From: Parabacteroides sp.
GTDB taxonomy: Bacteria; Bacteroidota; Bacteroidia; Bacteroidales; Tannerellaceae
Assembly: GCA_019417325.1 (NCBI GenBank)
Contig: DXVO01000019.1
Span: forward strand, 1-64,000
Direction: 5' to 3'
DNA: 64,000 nucleotides
Shown: piece after piece, positions 27,611 to 36,731 of the stretch
Numbering within the stretch: position 1 is the stretch's first letter
Layout of the letters: each line of letters begins with the position of its first letter
Notes under the pieces: model-generated
Databases searched by the model: none
Told to the model about the DNA's origin: nothing
Seen by the model: the letters and a program-made list of their open reading frames with translations, nothing else
Made by a program: the position numbers and the translations under genes

Positions 27611-28315
27611 ATGCAAGCATCTTTATACCTTATACCGGTAACCTTGGGGGAAACCGAACATCGGAGAGTACTTCCGGAATATAACCGTGAAGTCATATTG
27701 TCTATCAAACATTTCATTGTAGAGAATGTGCGTACTGCACGCCGTTTCCTGAAAAAGACGGAACCTTCTATTGTGATAGATGAACTTACCTTTTATGAAT
27801 TGAACAAACATACCTCTCCGGAAATGGTTGCCGGTTACTTGCAGCCGTTGGCAAAAGGAGAAAATGTAGGTGTTATTTCAGAAGCCGGTTGTCCGGCAGT
27901 TGCCGACCCGGGAGCTGATGTTGTAGCTATCGCACAAAAGAAGAACTATCCGGTAGTTCCGTTGGTCGGACCTTCATCTATATTGATGTCGGTGATGGCT
28001 TCCGGTTTCAACGGGCAGAGCTTTGCTTTTCATGGTTACTTGCCAATAGACGCTTCAGAGCGAACGAATGTAATAAAGAAACTGGAGGGACGCATCTATT
28101 CGGAAAACCAGACACAGCTTTTTATAGAAACTCCATACCGGAATAATAAATTGGCAGAAGAATTAATTCGTACCTGCCGTCCATCCACAAAAATGTGTAT
28201 TGCTTCCAATATCACCTGCGAAGATGAATATATCCATACCCGCCCGGTGAAAGAATGGGCGGGGAAAGTGCCCGACCTGGGAAAGAAACCCACGATATTT
28301 CTGATTTATAAGTAA
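27611..28315 (+). CDS. RsmI-like SAM-dependent methyltransferase (tetrapyrrole methylase fold)
   Basis: 234 aa. The tetrapyrrole-methylase fold is seen in VGVISEAGCPAVADPGADVV (SAM-pocket loop near residue 92) and VVPLVGPSSILMSVMASGF near residue 116. The family includes RsmI, which 2'-O-methylates C1402 of 16S rRNA. This protein begins differently from E. coli RsmI and is shorter (RsmI is about 286 aa), so it is a Bacteroidetes variant; rRNA as target is inference. Confidence 0.85.
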   Translation: MQASLYLIPVTLGETEHRRVLPEYNREVILSIKHFIVENVRTARRFLKKTEPSIVIDELTFYELNKHTSPEMVAGYLQPLAKGENVGVISEAGCPAVADPGADVVAIAQKKNYPVVPLVGPSSILMSVMASGFNGQSFAFHGYLPIDASERTNVIKKLEGRIYSENQTQLFIETPYRNNKLAEELIRTCRPSTKMCIASNITCEDEYIHTRPVKEWAGKVPDLGKKPTIFLIYK

Positions 28316-28511
28316 GAAACGAAACAGTTGACAATTGGTGTGATACTATCATTTTGACAAAATGACAAAACAACCTGCCGATATGCGGCTTGTATGGGTA
28401 CAGGCACGGGATGCGTTGCAAATATACTGCTCTCGCAAGGTTTAATTTTTCCGCTTTGTTGGCGCGGAGGCTGGAATACTTACTAATTGAATTAAGAGGC
28501 GGATATTATTT

Positions 28512-28595
28512 ATTAGACGCGGATAACGCGAAAAACGCGGATTAAGAAATAAAAAATTGTATTAATCCGCGTTTTTCGCGTTATCCGCGTCTAAT
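28512..28595. repeat. Perfect 34-bp inverted repeat (long hairpin)
   Basis: The arms 28512-28545 and 28562-28595 are exact reverse complements around a 16-base A/T-rich loop. The arm contains the words GACGCGGATAACGCG and AACGCGGATTAA. The arms are GC-richer than the flanks. There is no T-run and no ORF, so it is not an ordinary terminator; it resembles a dispersed palindromic repeat (REP/MITE-like). A related repeat lies at 63111-63267. Confidence 0.9.
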
Positions 28596-28887
28596 CATAT
28601 TGTTGTTGCTGTTGGAAAATAATAATCTATTTGATATCTGTGTAAGGTTTGGTTTTCTAACCATTCTGGACCTGCGTCCTTGCCAAATAGCGTCTAAAAA
28701 TGAAACATATATGTTTTAAAGTTAAAATACAGGTGTTTTGCCGCGCAGATTATTGGATTTTTATGCGCAGATAGTTGGAATTAGTACCGCTACTAATTGA
28801 AATTACCCTCCGGGTAAATGTAAAAAGTTACCGGATTTTCCCATAAAAGTCCTTTTTACTCCGATAAAGCAGCCCTATTTATCCTAA

Positions 28888-28934
28888 AAAGCCTTTTATG
28901 CTGATTGCTTAGGTCAGCATAAAAGGCTTTATTT
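28888..28934. terminator. Terminator between RsmI-like gene and nadC region
   Basis: AAAGCCTTTTATGCTGA (28888-28904) and TCAGCATAAAAGGCTTT (28914-28930) are a perfect 17-bp stem with a 9-base loop, followed by ATTTT. Symmetrical A/T ends make it likely to act on both strands. Confidence 0.85.
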
Positions 28935-29042
28935 TGTAAATTTGTTATGTCTTTTCCTTAAAGACGAACATTTTGTAATATTATAGCCCGGCCATATCTT
29001 CCAGCCTAACTGTCAACTTTCACTTGTCAACTTTCACCTGTT

Positions 29043-29882
29043 TCAGCATGCCTTTAAGCTCATGTCCAAGCTCTTAACCGAATGAGTCAGTGCACCTACC
29101 GAAATGTAGTCAACTCCACATTCAGCATAATCGCGTAAGGTGTCGAAAGTGATACCTCCGGAAGATTCTGTTTCAAAACGTCCGCCGATCATCTCGACTG
29201 CTTTCTTTGTATTTTCGATATTGAAGTTATCTAACATGATGCGGTCGATACCTCCCACATTCATGGCTTGCTGTAACTCATCGAAGTTGCGGACTTCAAT
29301 TTCTATTTTCAGGTTTTTACCTTTTTCTTTCAGGTAGTTCTGGGCACGTGTAATCGCCTGTTCGATACCTCCGGCAAAATCAACGTGATTATCTTTCAGC
29401 AAAATCATATCGAAAAGACCGATGCGATGGTTCACTCCTCCGCCAATCTTAACCGCTTCTTTTTCGAGCATACGCATGCCGGGAGTCGTCTTACGGGTAT
29501 CTAAAACATGCGTTTTTGTACCTTCCAGCGCTTTCACATATTTGCGGGTAGTTGTAGCAATGCCGCTCATGCGCTGCATGACGTTCAGCATCAAACGTTC
29601 GGTCTGTAATAGTGATTGGACTTTCCCTTCTACGGTGAAAGCGATATCGCCTTTTTTAACTTCGGCTCCGTCATGGATGAAAATGTTCATTTTCAGTTCC
29701 GGGTCGAAGTAATGGAAAATACGTTTTGCCATTTCCACACCAGCCAATACGCCATCTTCCTTGATGATTAACTGGCTTTTACCCATAGCTGTTTCAGGAA
29801 TACAACACAAAGTCGTATGGTCGCCGTCACCTATGTCTTCTGCAAATGCTAATTTAATTAAGTCGTCGATTAGTTGATCCAT
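29043..29882 (-). CDS. nadC: Nicotinate-nucleotide pyrophosphorylase (quinolinate phosphoribosyltransferase)
   Basis: 279 aa enzyme of de novo NAD synthesis, converting quinolinate and PRPP to nicotinate mononucleotide. DTRKTTPGMRMLEKEAV near residue 130 and GGVNHRIGLFDMILLKDNH near residue 150 are the substrate-binding motifs; SSGGITFDTLRDYAECGVDY is the C-terminal phosphate site. Lies 3 bases after a DUF4783 gene in the same operon. nadA and nadB are not nearby. Confidence 0.97.
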   Translation of the reverse strand: MDQLIDDLIKLAFAEDIGDGDHTTLCCIPETAMGKSQLIIKEDGVLAGVEMAKRIFHYFDPELKMNIFIHDGAEVKKGDIAFTVEGKVQSLLQTERLMLNVMQRMSGIATTTRKYVKALEGTKTHVLDTRKTTPGMRMLEKEAVKIGGGVNHRIGLFDMILLKDNHVDFAGGIEQAITRAQNYLKEKGKNLKIEIEVRNFDELQQAMNVGGIDRIMLDNFNIENTKKAVEMIGGRFETESSGGITFDTLRDYAECGVDYISVGALTHSVKSLDMSLKAC

Positions 29883-29885
29883 TTT

Positions 29886-30257
29886 TTATTCTATTCTGAT
29901 TGATTGTATGATTGCTTTGTTTCCGTCTGCCCGGTAAGTAATGTTTACACGGTATTCACCCGAAGCCGTAGGTAGTTTTCCTACAAAGAAACCACTATCG
30001 TTTTTATCTGCATGATGAACAACCGTAAAACCAGTGGGTTTATTCGTATTGAAAAATGCGTTTAAAATCGAAACAGCTTCGTTACCATCACATTTTTTTG
30101 ATGTACCCGGAAGAGCTACATCCACTTCTGTATCCATTGATCCGTTAAGCGAAGAGGCATTACCTCCTTTGAAAGCATTCGATATAGGGATAATATCAGC
30201 TGCCATTACACTAAGGAATGAAAGAAACAATGCCAACGTGAGAAATAATCGTTTCAT
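29886..30257 (-). CDS. DUF4783 family exported protein
   Basis: 123 aa from the chosen ATG. Signal peptide at residues 1-19 (ending SVMA). The mature part (ISNAFKGGNASSLNG and GFTVVHHADKNDSGFFVGKL) matches DUF4783 of Bacteroidetes, related in shape to NTF2-like proteins. An upstream in-frame start at 30329 is rejected because the promoter box at 30291-30298 lies downstream of it. First gene of an operon with nadC. Confidence 0.88.
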   Translation of the reverse strand: MKRLFLTLALFLSFLSVMAADIIPISNAFKGGNASSLNGSMDTEVDVALPGTSKKCDGNEAVSILNAFFNTNKPTGFTVVHHADKNDSGFFVGKLPTASGEYRVNITYRADGNKAIIQSIRIE

Positions 30258-30290
30258 AAGTTTTCTCCTCTTTTTGTTAGTATTATGATG

Positions 30291-30298
30291 CAAAGGTA
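30291..30298 (-). promoter_or_regulatory. -7 promoter box for the DUF4783-nadC unit
   Basis: On the minus strand TACCTTTG fits TAnnTTTG, 34 bases before the ATG at 30257. Confidence 0.6.
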
Positions 30299-30346
30299 TG
30301 TATTTTTTCCTGTAACTTAGCGCTTTCAATCTCTAAATGTGAATGG

Positions 30347-30820
30347 ATGAAGATAGCACTGATTGTAATAGGAAAGACGGACGCCGGTTATTTTGTGGAT
30401 GCCATTAATGAATATAAGAAACGTTTGGTTCATTATATACCTTTTGAAATGGAGGTGATTCCGGACATAAAGAACGTAAAGAACATGTCGGAAATTCAAC
30501 AGAAAGAGAAAGAGGGGGAGTTGATTCTCAAATTTTTGCAACCGGGGGATTATCTGGTTTTGCTGGATGAGAAAGGTAAAGATTTTACTTCCCTCCAATT
30601 TGCCGCTTATCTTGAAAAGAAGATGCATACAATACCGAAAAGGCTTGTCTTCATCATTGGTGGCCCTTATGGGTTTAGTGAGGCTGTTTATGGTGCCGCT
30701 TCCGAAAAAATATCGTTAAGTAAGATGACTTTTTCCCATCAAATGGTGCGCTTGATTTTTATAGAGCAGATTTACAGGGCAATGACGATACTGAATAATG
30801 AGCCTTACCATCATGAGTGA
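30347..30820 (+). CDS. rlmH: 23S rRNA (pseudouridine1915-N3)-methyltransferase
   Basis: 157 aa SPOUT-class methyltransferase modifying helix 69 of 23S rRNA. The C-terminal trefoil-knot motifs are clear: VFIIGGPYGFSEAVY and SLSKMTFSHQMVRLIFIEQI. The size matches E. coli RlmH (155 aa). Divergent from the DUF4783-nadC unit. Confidence 0.97.
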   Translation: MKIALIVIGKTDAGYFVDAINEYKKRLVHYIPFEMEVIPDIKNVKNMSEIQQKEKEGELILKFLQPGDYLVLLDEKGKDFTSLQFAAYLEKKMHTIPKRLVFIIGGPYGFSEAVYGAASEKISLSKMTFSHQMVRLIFIEQIYRAMTILNNEPYHHE

Positions 30821-30903
30821 ATCTATAGAGGAATAAGCCAAACAAAAAGAAACCTTTATTTGTTTCTCTCCTGAAACTGAATAAATTAAACAAAGAAACA
30901 CAT

Positions 30904-31614
30904 ATGGCTTTTTTTACTATTATCTCAATTATTTCTTTGGGACTGGCATTATTAAGTGCTGTGATAGTACTGTTCCACGTCAGTCGCCACAGCCAACCGA
31001 TGGTTATAATGAATGTGGTTTGGCCTTTGACTGCTTTATGGAGCGGCTTGGTTGGTTTATGGTGCTATTTCTCTTTTGGCAAAACATCTAAAGGCCTGGT
31101 AAAACAAATGGATATGCCGGATATGGATATGCCTGGTAATATGAAAAATATGGATATGGAGCCGACTGGCTTTAGGCAAAAGGTAATGTTATCTACTTTC
31201 CATTGTGGAGCAGGGTGTACTTTAGCTGATATTTTTGGAGAGAGCTTTGGACATCGTGTTTTAGAAGCGGCAGGTTTATCGGGTATAGGGTGGAACTGGG
31301 GGCTGGATTATTTGCTGGCTTTAATTATCGGAGCTTTTTTTCAATATGCGGCAATTCGTCCGATGATGAAGCAGCAATCAATTCCCAAGGTGTTTATAAA
31401 AGCGTTTCGGATTGATTTTTTGTCGCTGACCGTGTGGCAAATCGGTATGTACCTGTTTACTTCATTTATATTCTTTGTCGTATTGCCACAACCTTTAGTT
31501 TGTAATGATTGGAGATTTTGGTTTGTTATGCAATTGGCAATGTGCGCAGGTTTTATCCTTGCTTATCCGATGAATGGATATTTGATAAGGAAAGGGATAA
31601 AACCTGCGATGTAG
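30904..31614 (+). CDS. DUF4396 membrane protein with Met-rich linker
   Basis: 236 aa with about six membrane segments. The cytoplasmic or periplasmic linker near residues 70-85 reads MDMPDMDMPGNMKNMDME, a Met/Asp repeat like those that bind copper in metal-transport proteins. The second half (TFHCGAGCTLADIFGESF, then FKAFRIDFLSLTVWQIG-like) matches DUF4396. The conserved Cys pair (HCGAGC) also suggests a metal link. Function unknown. Confidence 0.82.
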   Translation: MAFFTIISIISLGLALLSAVIVLFHVSRHSQPMVIMNVVWPLTALWSGLVGLWCYFSFGKTSKGLVKQMDMPDMDMPGNMKNMDMEPTGFRQKVMLSTFHCGAGCTLADIFGESFGHRVLEAAGLSGIGWNWGLDYLLALIIGAFFQYAAIRPMMKQQSIPKVFIKAFRIDFLSLTVWQIGMYLFTSFIFFVVLPQPLVCNDWRFWFVMQLAMCAGFILAYPMNGYLIRKGIKPAM

Positions 31615-31620
31615 TATCTT

Positions 31621-33825
31621 TTAGAATAAGCTCCATGCAACCGTAAGTCCTGCCATTACGATGGCAACCATACTCATCAGCTTGATCAGGATATTGAGGC
31701 TCGGACCGGAAGTATCTTTAAACGGATCGCCAACGGTATCGCCGACAACCGTTGCTTTGTGAGTTTCACTTCCTTTTCCTCCATGATTACCTTCTTCTAC
31801 ATGTTTCTTAGCGTTATCCCATGCGCCACCTGCATTCGCCATAAAGATTGCAAGAACAAATCCGGTACTTAAACCACCAATTAACAGACCAATAACTCCC
31901 GGTACACCGAATATCAGTCCGGTAACGATCGGAGCGATAATAGCAAGAAGGGATGGTACGATCATTTCCTTTTGGGCTCCTTTGGTGGATATACCTACGC
32001 AGCGTGCATAGTCCGGCTCTGCTTTTCCTGTCAGGATACCGGGGATTTCTTTAAATTGACGGCGTACTTCTTCTACCATATGACCTGCTGCACGTCCTAC
32101 GGCATTCATGGTAAGTCCGCAGAACATAAAAGCCATCATGGAACCGAGGAACATGCCGGAGAGAACTTTCGGATTCATAAGTGTTACATCATAGTAAATC
32201 ATGAAATCCGGGAAAGAAGCTTTGCTTATGTCGATAGTCCGTCCATCGGCGAAGGATAAAACCGTTTCACCCAAGCGGATTAGCCCTATTTTTATTTCTT
32301 CTATATAAGAAGCTAATAAAGCAAGTCCGGTGAGGGCTGCTGAACCAATGGCGAAGCCTTTGCCTGTTGCTGCCGTTGTGTTACCCAGCGAATCGAGAGC
32401 ATCCGTACGTTTACGTACTTCTTTGCCTAATCCGCTCATTTCAGCATTACCTCCGGCATTATCGGCTATAGGTCCGTAAGCATCGGTAGCCAAAGTTATA
32501 CCTAAAGTAGAAAGCATGCCGACTGCTGCAATGCCAATGCCGTAAAGTCCCATACCTACATTTCCGAAATCAAATCCGGAAGCAAACAGGAATGAACAGA
32601 TGATTCCGATAACAACAGCAATAACGGGGATTGCCGTAGACAGCATGCCTAATCCAAGCCCGGAAATGATTACGGTAGCAGGGCCTGTAAGCCCGGCTGC
32701 TGATACACGCTGAGTCGGTTTATAAGATTGTGAAGTATAATATTCCGTAGCTTGTCCGATTATAATGCCGACTATTAATCCGGTAATAACGGAACAGCTG
32801 ATCCAGAACCAGTTGTCCAGTCCTAATAGATAGAGAATACCGAATGTGCAGATAGCTATCAATACCGAACTAAGGTTTGTTCCGATAGAAAGAGCTTTCA
32901 ATAATTGCTTGATTGTGGCATTTTCATTTGTACGGACAGCAAATATACCGATGACTGAGAGTATAATGCCAACGGCTGCAATCAACATGGGTGCGATAAC
33001 GGCTCTGTATTGCATTTCCACATTTCCGGAGGATACGAATGCCGCAGCTCCCAGTGCTGCGGTGGCAAGAATAGAACCGCAATACGATTCGTATAAGTCG
33101 GCTCCCATACCGGCAACATCACCTACATTATCACCTACGTTGTCGGCTATAGTTGCCGGGTTGCGAGGGTCATCTTCCGGAATGCCGGCTTCAACTTTAC
33201 CAACGAGGTCTGCTCCGACATCCGCAGCTTTTGTATAGATACCACCACCTACACGGGCGAAGAGTGCCTGTGTGGATGCTCCCATACCGAAAGTAAGCAT
33301 GGTAGTCGTTATGATAGTCAGTTTATGTGTAGGATCCATGGCTTCCGGAGGAATGCAGGCATTTAATAAAAGATACCAGAACGAAATATCCAGTAATCCG
33401 AGTCCTACAACTACTAATCCCATAACAGCACCGCTGCGGAATGCAATTTGTAGTCCACTGTTTAAGGAATTACGCGCAGCATTTGCCGTACGGGCAGAAG
33501 CATAAGTTGCGGTTTTCATGCCTAAAAAACCTGCTAATCCGGAGAAGAAACCTCCGGTAAGGAATGCGATGGGCACCCATTCATTTTGAACTTTAAAACC
33601 ATAAGCCATGATTGAAAACAGTATTACCAGTATGAGGAAAACGGAAGCCACTACCTTATACTGCTGCTTCAGGTATGACATGGCTCCTTTTCGTACGTGC
33701 AAGGCAATTTTAGCCATTAACTCAGTTCCTTCACTTTCTTTCATCATTTGCCTGAAGAAAAACCAGGCGAATACCAGCGCAATCAGGGAAGCTGCCGGTA
33801 TGATCCAAAAAATAGTAGTAATCAT
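31621..33825 (-). CDS. hppA: Membrane-bound ion-pumping pyrophosphatase
   Basis: 734 aa, about 16 membrane helices. Hydrolyses pyrophosphate to pump H+ and/or Na+ out. The catalytic segment DVGADLVGKVEAGIPEDDP near residue 210 and the DNVGDNVGDVAGMGADLYES segment are family hallmarks. In GNTTAATGKGFAIG the Ala position that is Lys in K+-independent enzymes suggests the K+-dependent class, to which Na+ pumps belong (inference). The ATG at 33825 is preferred to a GTG 12 codons upstream because homologues start with this hydrophobic helix. Confidence 0.95.
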   Translation of the reverse strand: MITTIFWIIPAASLIALVFAWFFFRQMMKESEGTELMAKIALHVRKGAMSYLKQQYKVVASVFLILVILFSIMAYGFKVQNEWVPIAFLTGGFFSGLAGFLGMKTATYASARTANAARNSLNSGLQIAFRSGAVMGLVVVGLGLLDISFWYLLLNACIPPEAMDPTHKLTIITTTMLTFGMGASTQALFARVGGGIYTKAADVGADLVGKVEAGIPEDDPRNPATIADNVGDNVGDVAGMGADLYESYCGSILATAALGAAAFVSSGNVEMQYRAVIAPMLIAAVGIILSVIGIFAVRTNENATIKQLLKALSIGTNLSSVLIAICTFGILYLLGLDNWFWISCSVITGLIVGIIIGQATEYYTSQSYKPTQRVSAAGLTGPATVIISGLGLGMLSTAIPVIAVVIGIICSFLFASGFDFGNVGMGLYGIGIAAVGMLSTLGITLATDAYGPIADNAGGNAEMSGLGKEVRKRTDALDSLGNTTAATGKGFAIGSAALTGLALLASYIEEIKIGLIRLGETVLSFADGRTIDISKASFPDFMIYYDVTLMNPKVLSGMFLGSMMAFMFCGLTMNAVGRAAGHMVEEVRRQFKEIPGILTGKAEPDYARCVGISTKGAQKEMIVPSLLAIIAPIVTGLIFGVPGVIGLLIGGLSTGFVLAIFMANAGGAWDNAKKHVEEGNHGGKGSETHKATVVGDTVGDPFKDTSGPSLNILIKLMSMVAIVMAGLTVAWSLF

Positions 33826-33910
33826 AGCAATGAGATTTAAAATTAATGGAAATTTAAACACTTTGACATAAAGCCATTTAAGGAATAATGAACTTTATCC
33901 GTAAATGTAA

Positions 33911-33918
33911 CAAAAATA
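33911..33918 (-). promoter_or_regulatory. -7 promoter box for hppA
   Basis: On the minus strand TATTTTTG fits TAnnTTTG, about 85 bases before the preferred ATG. Confidence 0.45.
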
Positions 33919-34006
33919 AAGAGGTAGAGAAACTTTTTCGGAAATAATAATGTTTCATTTTAAAAAAAACAGCATATTTGTCAACATAAAAAGAAACAAA
34001 ACGCAA

Positions 34007-34846
34007 ATGACGGAAGAAACGAACCATAAAACCTATAAATTAGGATTGGCTCTTAGCGGAGGAGGTGCGAAAGGTTTTGCTCATATCGGGGTTTTTAAAT
34101 TATTGGAAGAATGCCGTTTGTCGCCGGATATAATTGTAGGAACAAGTGCCGGCTCATTAATGGGTGCGCTTTTTGCCGACGGGTATACTGCGGATGAGAT
34201 TAAGGAACTTTTCACCGGGCGTGAGTTTTCTGAGTTTGCACAGTTGCAAATACCGAAATCCGGTTTGTTTGACAGTAAACGTTTTCGTTATTTCCTTAAA
34301 CGCCATTTAAGGACTAAAAATATTGAGGATTTGAAAATCCCTTTGGTTGTAATGGCTACAGACCTGGATAATGGGGAAAGCCATGAATTTCGTAGCGGCC
34401 CAATCGTAGATGCAGTAACTGCTTCTTGCAGTATTCCGATAATTTTTAGTCCGGTTGTGATAAATGGCGTACATTATGTGGATGGAGGCCTTTTCCATAA
34501 TTTCCCGGTATCGATAATCAGGGAAGAATGTGAGAGAGTAATAGGTGTGAATGTGAGTCCGCTTGTACCGCAAAAATATAAACAGACGATTTTTCATATA
34601 GCAGAGCGTTCTTACCATTATATGTTCCGGGCTAATACATTGGAAGACCGTGAAATGTGCGATGTGCTCATTGAAGCTGAAGAATTTGGGGATTTCAAAA
34701 CTTTTGATCTGGAAAATGTAGAGAAAATAGTCAATGTAGGCTATGTTGCTGCATTCCGGTCGTTTGAGGTTGTTGTGCAGGAAAATAAAGATGAAACATT
34801 GGTGAAGGCTATTATGGCAAGGACAAATAAAGCATTAATGCCATAG
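34007..34846 (+). CDS. Patatin-like phospholipase (RssA-type)
   Basis: 279 aa from this ATG. Oxyanion loop GGGAKG at residues 18-23, nucleophile elbow GTSAG at 45-49 (Ser47), and the catalytic Asp159 in DGG form the patatin Ser/Asp dyad. Cytosolic, no signal peptide; probable lipid acyl hydrolase. An upstream ATG at 33950 would add a Lys-rich 19-residue extension and is possible. The amylase gene follows 59 bases downstream. Confidence 0.9.
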   Translation: MTEETNHKTYKLGLALSGGGAKGFAHIGVFKLLEECRLSPDIIVGTSAGSLMGALFADGYTADEIKELFTGREFSEFAQLQIPKSGLFDSKRFRYFLKRHLRTKNIEDLKIPLVVMATDLDNGESHEFRSGPIVDAVTASCSIPIIFSPVVINGVHYVDGGLFHNFPVSIIREECERVIGVNVSPLVPQKYKQTIFHIAERSYHYMFRANTLEDREMCDVLIEAEEFGDFKTFDLENVEKIVNVGYVAAFRSFEVVVQENKDETLVKAIMARTNKALMP

Positions 34847-34905
34847 TAATTACGGTTTTGCTCCGAATTCACCCCTTAATAATTAATAAGTTGATAGTTA
34901 AAGCG

Positions 34906-36603
34906 ATGAAACAGACAAATAAAATGGTTATTTACCAGGTCTTTCCCCGCTGGTTTGGGAATTTAAAGTCGTCCCTTGTAAAAAACGGAAGTATAGCAGA
35001 TAACGGAGTTGGAAAATTTTCAGCATTTACCTCTGTGGCATTAAATAAAATCAAAGAGCTGGGTATTACTCATATCTGGTATACCGGCGTTATCGAACAT
35101 GCAACAACTACAGATTATACGGCCTATCAGATACGCAAAGACCATGCGGCTGTTGTAAAAGGACATGCCGGTTCTCCTTATGCCATCAAGGACTATTATG
35201 ATATAGACCCTGATCTGGCTGATAATGTAACCAAGCGTATGAATGAGTTCGAAGATTTGGTGAAACGTACACATGATTCCGGATTGAAAGTGATTATTGA
35301 TTTTGTGCCGAACCATGTGGCTCGTCAATATTATTCGGATGCCCGCATGTCATATGTGGAAGATTTGGGACAGCATGATAATACATCAAAGGCATTCGAT
35401 CCTAATAATAATTTCTATTATATACCGGGAAATCCTCTCCAGTTGCATTTTGGTGCCCAGGAAGAAGATTTTGAATATAGCGAATTCCCTGCAAAAGCAA
35501 CCGGGAACGATCATTTCGACCCTTATCCGGGAAAGAATGACTGGTATGAAACAGTGAAACTGAATTATGGAATCGACTATGTAAACGGTCATACCCGCCA
35601 TTTCGATCCTATACCTAACACTTGGACGAAGATGTTGGATATTCTGTTGTTCTGGGCTGGTAAAGGTGTGGATGGTTTCCGTTGTGATATGGCGGAAATG
35701 GTTCCTGTTGAGTTCTGGAACTGGGTAATTCCGAAAGTAAAACAAATGCATGATGTTTGTTTTATTGCTGAGGTTTACAATCCGGCGGAATACCGTAATT
35801 ATATTTTTCAGGGACATTTCGATTATTTGTATGATAAAGTCGGGTTGTATGATACATTGCGTGCAATCATGTGTAATCAAGCTCCGGCAAGTACTATATC
35901 TGCGTGTTGGCAATCGTTGGAAGGTATCCAGCATAATATGCTGAATTTCCTTGAGAACCATGATGAGCAACGAATCGCTTCTTTGTTTTTTGCTAATGAC
36001 CCGCGTCCGGGTATTCCGGGTATGATTGTGGCTGCTACAATGAATTCAAATCCGGTCATGATATACAGCGGGCAGGAACTGGGAGAGCCGGGCATGGATG
36101 AGGAAGGTTTCAGCGGACTTGACGGGCGCACGACTATTTTTGATTATTGGAGCCTTGCTTCTTTGAGGAACTGGATTAATGACGGTGTGTTTGATGGCGG
36201 TAAGTTGACACCGGAGCAACGAACTTTGCGTGAGACTTATAAGAAACTTTTGAATATAGCAAAGAAAGAACCTCTTATCATAGAAGGAGCTTTTTATGAT
36301 TTGATGTATGCAAACGAGGGTAATCCGTATTTCAATCCGCATCGGCAATATGTATTTTTGCGTAAATGGAAAAATGAAGTCTTGCTGGTTGTTGTCAATT
36401 TTGACAAGGCTGAACAGGCTGTCCGGGTTAAAATACCGGCGGAAGCATTTACCGCTCTTGGTTTTGATGATAATAAAGCCGCTATGCTGACTGATCTGTT
36501 GACAGGTGAAACCAATATCAGTACACTGACGGAAGCTTGCCCTTATCAGGTCGTGATTCCTGCATATTCAGGTAAATTGCTGATGTTTACCTACAAGGAA
36601 TAA
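34906..36603 (+). CDS. GH13-type alpha-amylase family protein
   Basis: 565 aa. (beta/alpha)8 barrel motifs in order: VIIDFVPNHVA (region I, near residue 127), GFRCDMAE with nucleophile Asp261, FIAEVY with acid/base Glu289, and ENHDEQR with Asp353. There is no signal peptide, so it is probably cytosolic and acts on imported oligosaccharides or glycogen. The upstream TTG at 34858 is not preferred. A terminator hairpin follows. Confidence 0.93.
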   Translation: MKQTNKMVIYQVFPRWFGNLKSSLVKNGSIADNGVGKFSAFTSVALNKIKELGITHIWYTGVIEHATTTDYTAYQIRKDHAAVVKGHAGSPYAIKDYYDIDPDLADNVTKRMNEFEDLVKRTHDSGLKVIIDFVPNHVARQYYSDARMSYVEDLGQHDNTSKAFDPNNNFYYIPGNPLQLHFGAQEEDFEYSEFPAKATGNDHFDPYPGKNDWYETVKLNYGIDYVNGHTRHFDPIPNTWTKMLDILLFWAGKGVDGFRCDMAEMVPVEFWNWVIPKVKQMHDVCFIAEVYNPAEYRNYIFQGHFDYLYDKVGLYDTLRAIMCNQAPASTISACWQSLEGIQHNMLNFLENHDEQRIASLFFANDPRPGIPGMIVAATMNSNPVMIYSGQELGEPGMDEEGFSGLDGRTTIFDYWSLASLRNWINDGVFDGGKLTPEQRTLRETYKKLLNIAKKEPLIIEGAFYDLMYANEGNPYFNPHRQYVFLRKWKNEVLLVVVNFDKAEQAVRVKIPAEAFTALGFDDNKAAMLTDLLTGETNISTLTEACPYQVVIPAYSGKLLMFTYKE

Positions 36604-36615
36604 TAATACAAAGTT

Positions 36616-36662
36616 ATCGCCTTATCTTTCCGGACTTTAAAGTTTTCGGATGATAAGGCGAT
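36616..36662. terminator. Terminator between amylase gene and prs
   Basis: ATCGCCTTATC (36616-36626) pairs perfectly with GATAAGGCGAT (36652-36662) and is followed by TATTG. The loop itself holds a small TCCGGA palindrome. Confidence 0.7.
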
Positions 36663-36680
36663 TATTGTAAATAAGTTTTG

Positions 36681-36688
36681 TACTTTTG
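36681..36688 (+). promoter_or_regulatory. -7 promoter box for prs
   Basis: TACTTTTG fits TAnnTTTG, 43 bases before the prs ATG. It shows that an in-frame start at 36678 cannot be used. Confidence 0.6.
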
Positions 36689-36731
36689 CACCCACAATCA
36701 ATCTATTTACTTTAAGATAAATATTCGGATA

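Larger units (their letters stand above)
28316..29042. other. 727-base gene-free region between convergent genes
   Basis: No convincing ORF in any frame. It holds the perfect 34-bp-arm hairpin at 28512-28595, a terminator hairpin at 28888-28930 and a 13-bp direct repeat TGTCAACTTTCAC (29011-29023 and 29025-29037). Such a long gap is unusual for this gene-dense window. Confidence 0.8.

Noticed and set aside
29011..29037. Two copies of TGTCAACTTTCAC as an attachment site or operator
   Set aside because: Only two tandem copies, no integrase and no nearby promoter; noted only as a small direct repeat.
31621..33861. Upstream GTG start for hppA
   Set aside because: It adds 12 residues not expected in homologues; the ATG at 33825 opens directly into the first helix.
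35386..35970. 194-aa minus-strand ORF
   Set aside because: Lies wholly inside the amylase gene, with no recognisable domain; a shadow frame.
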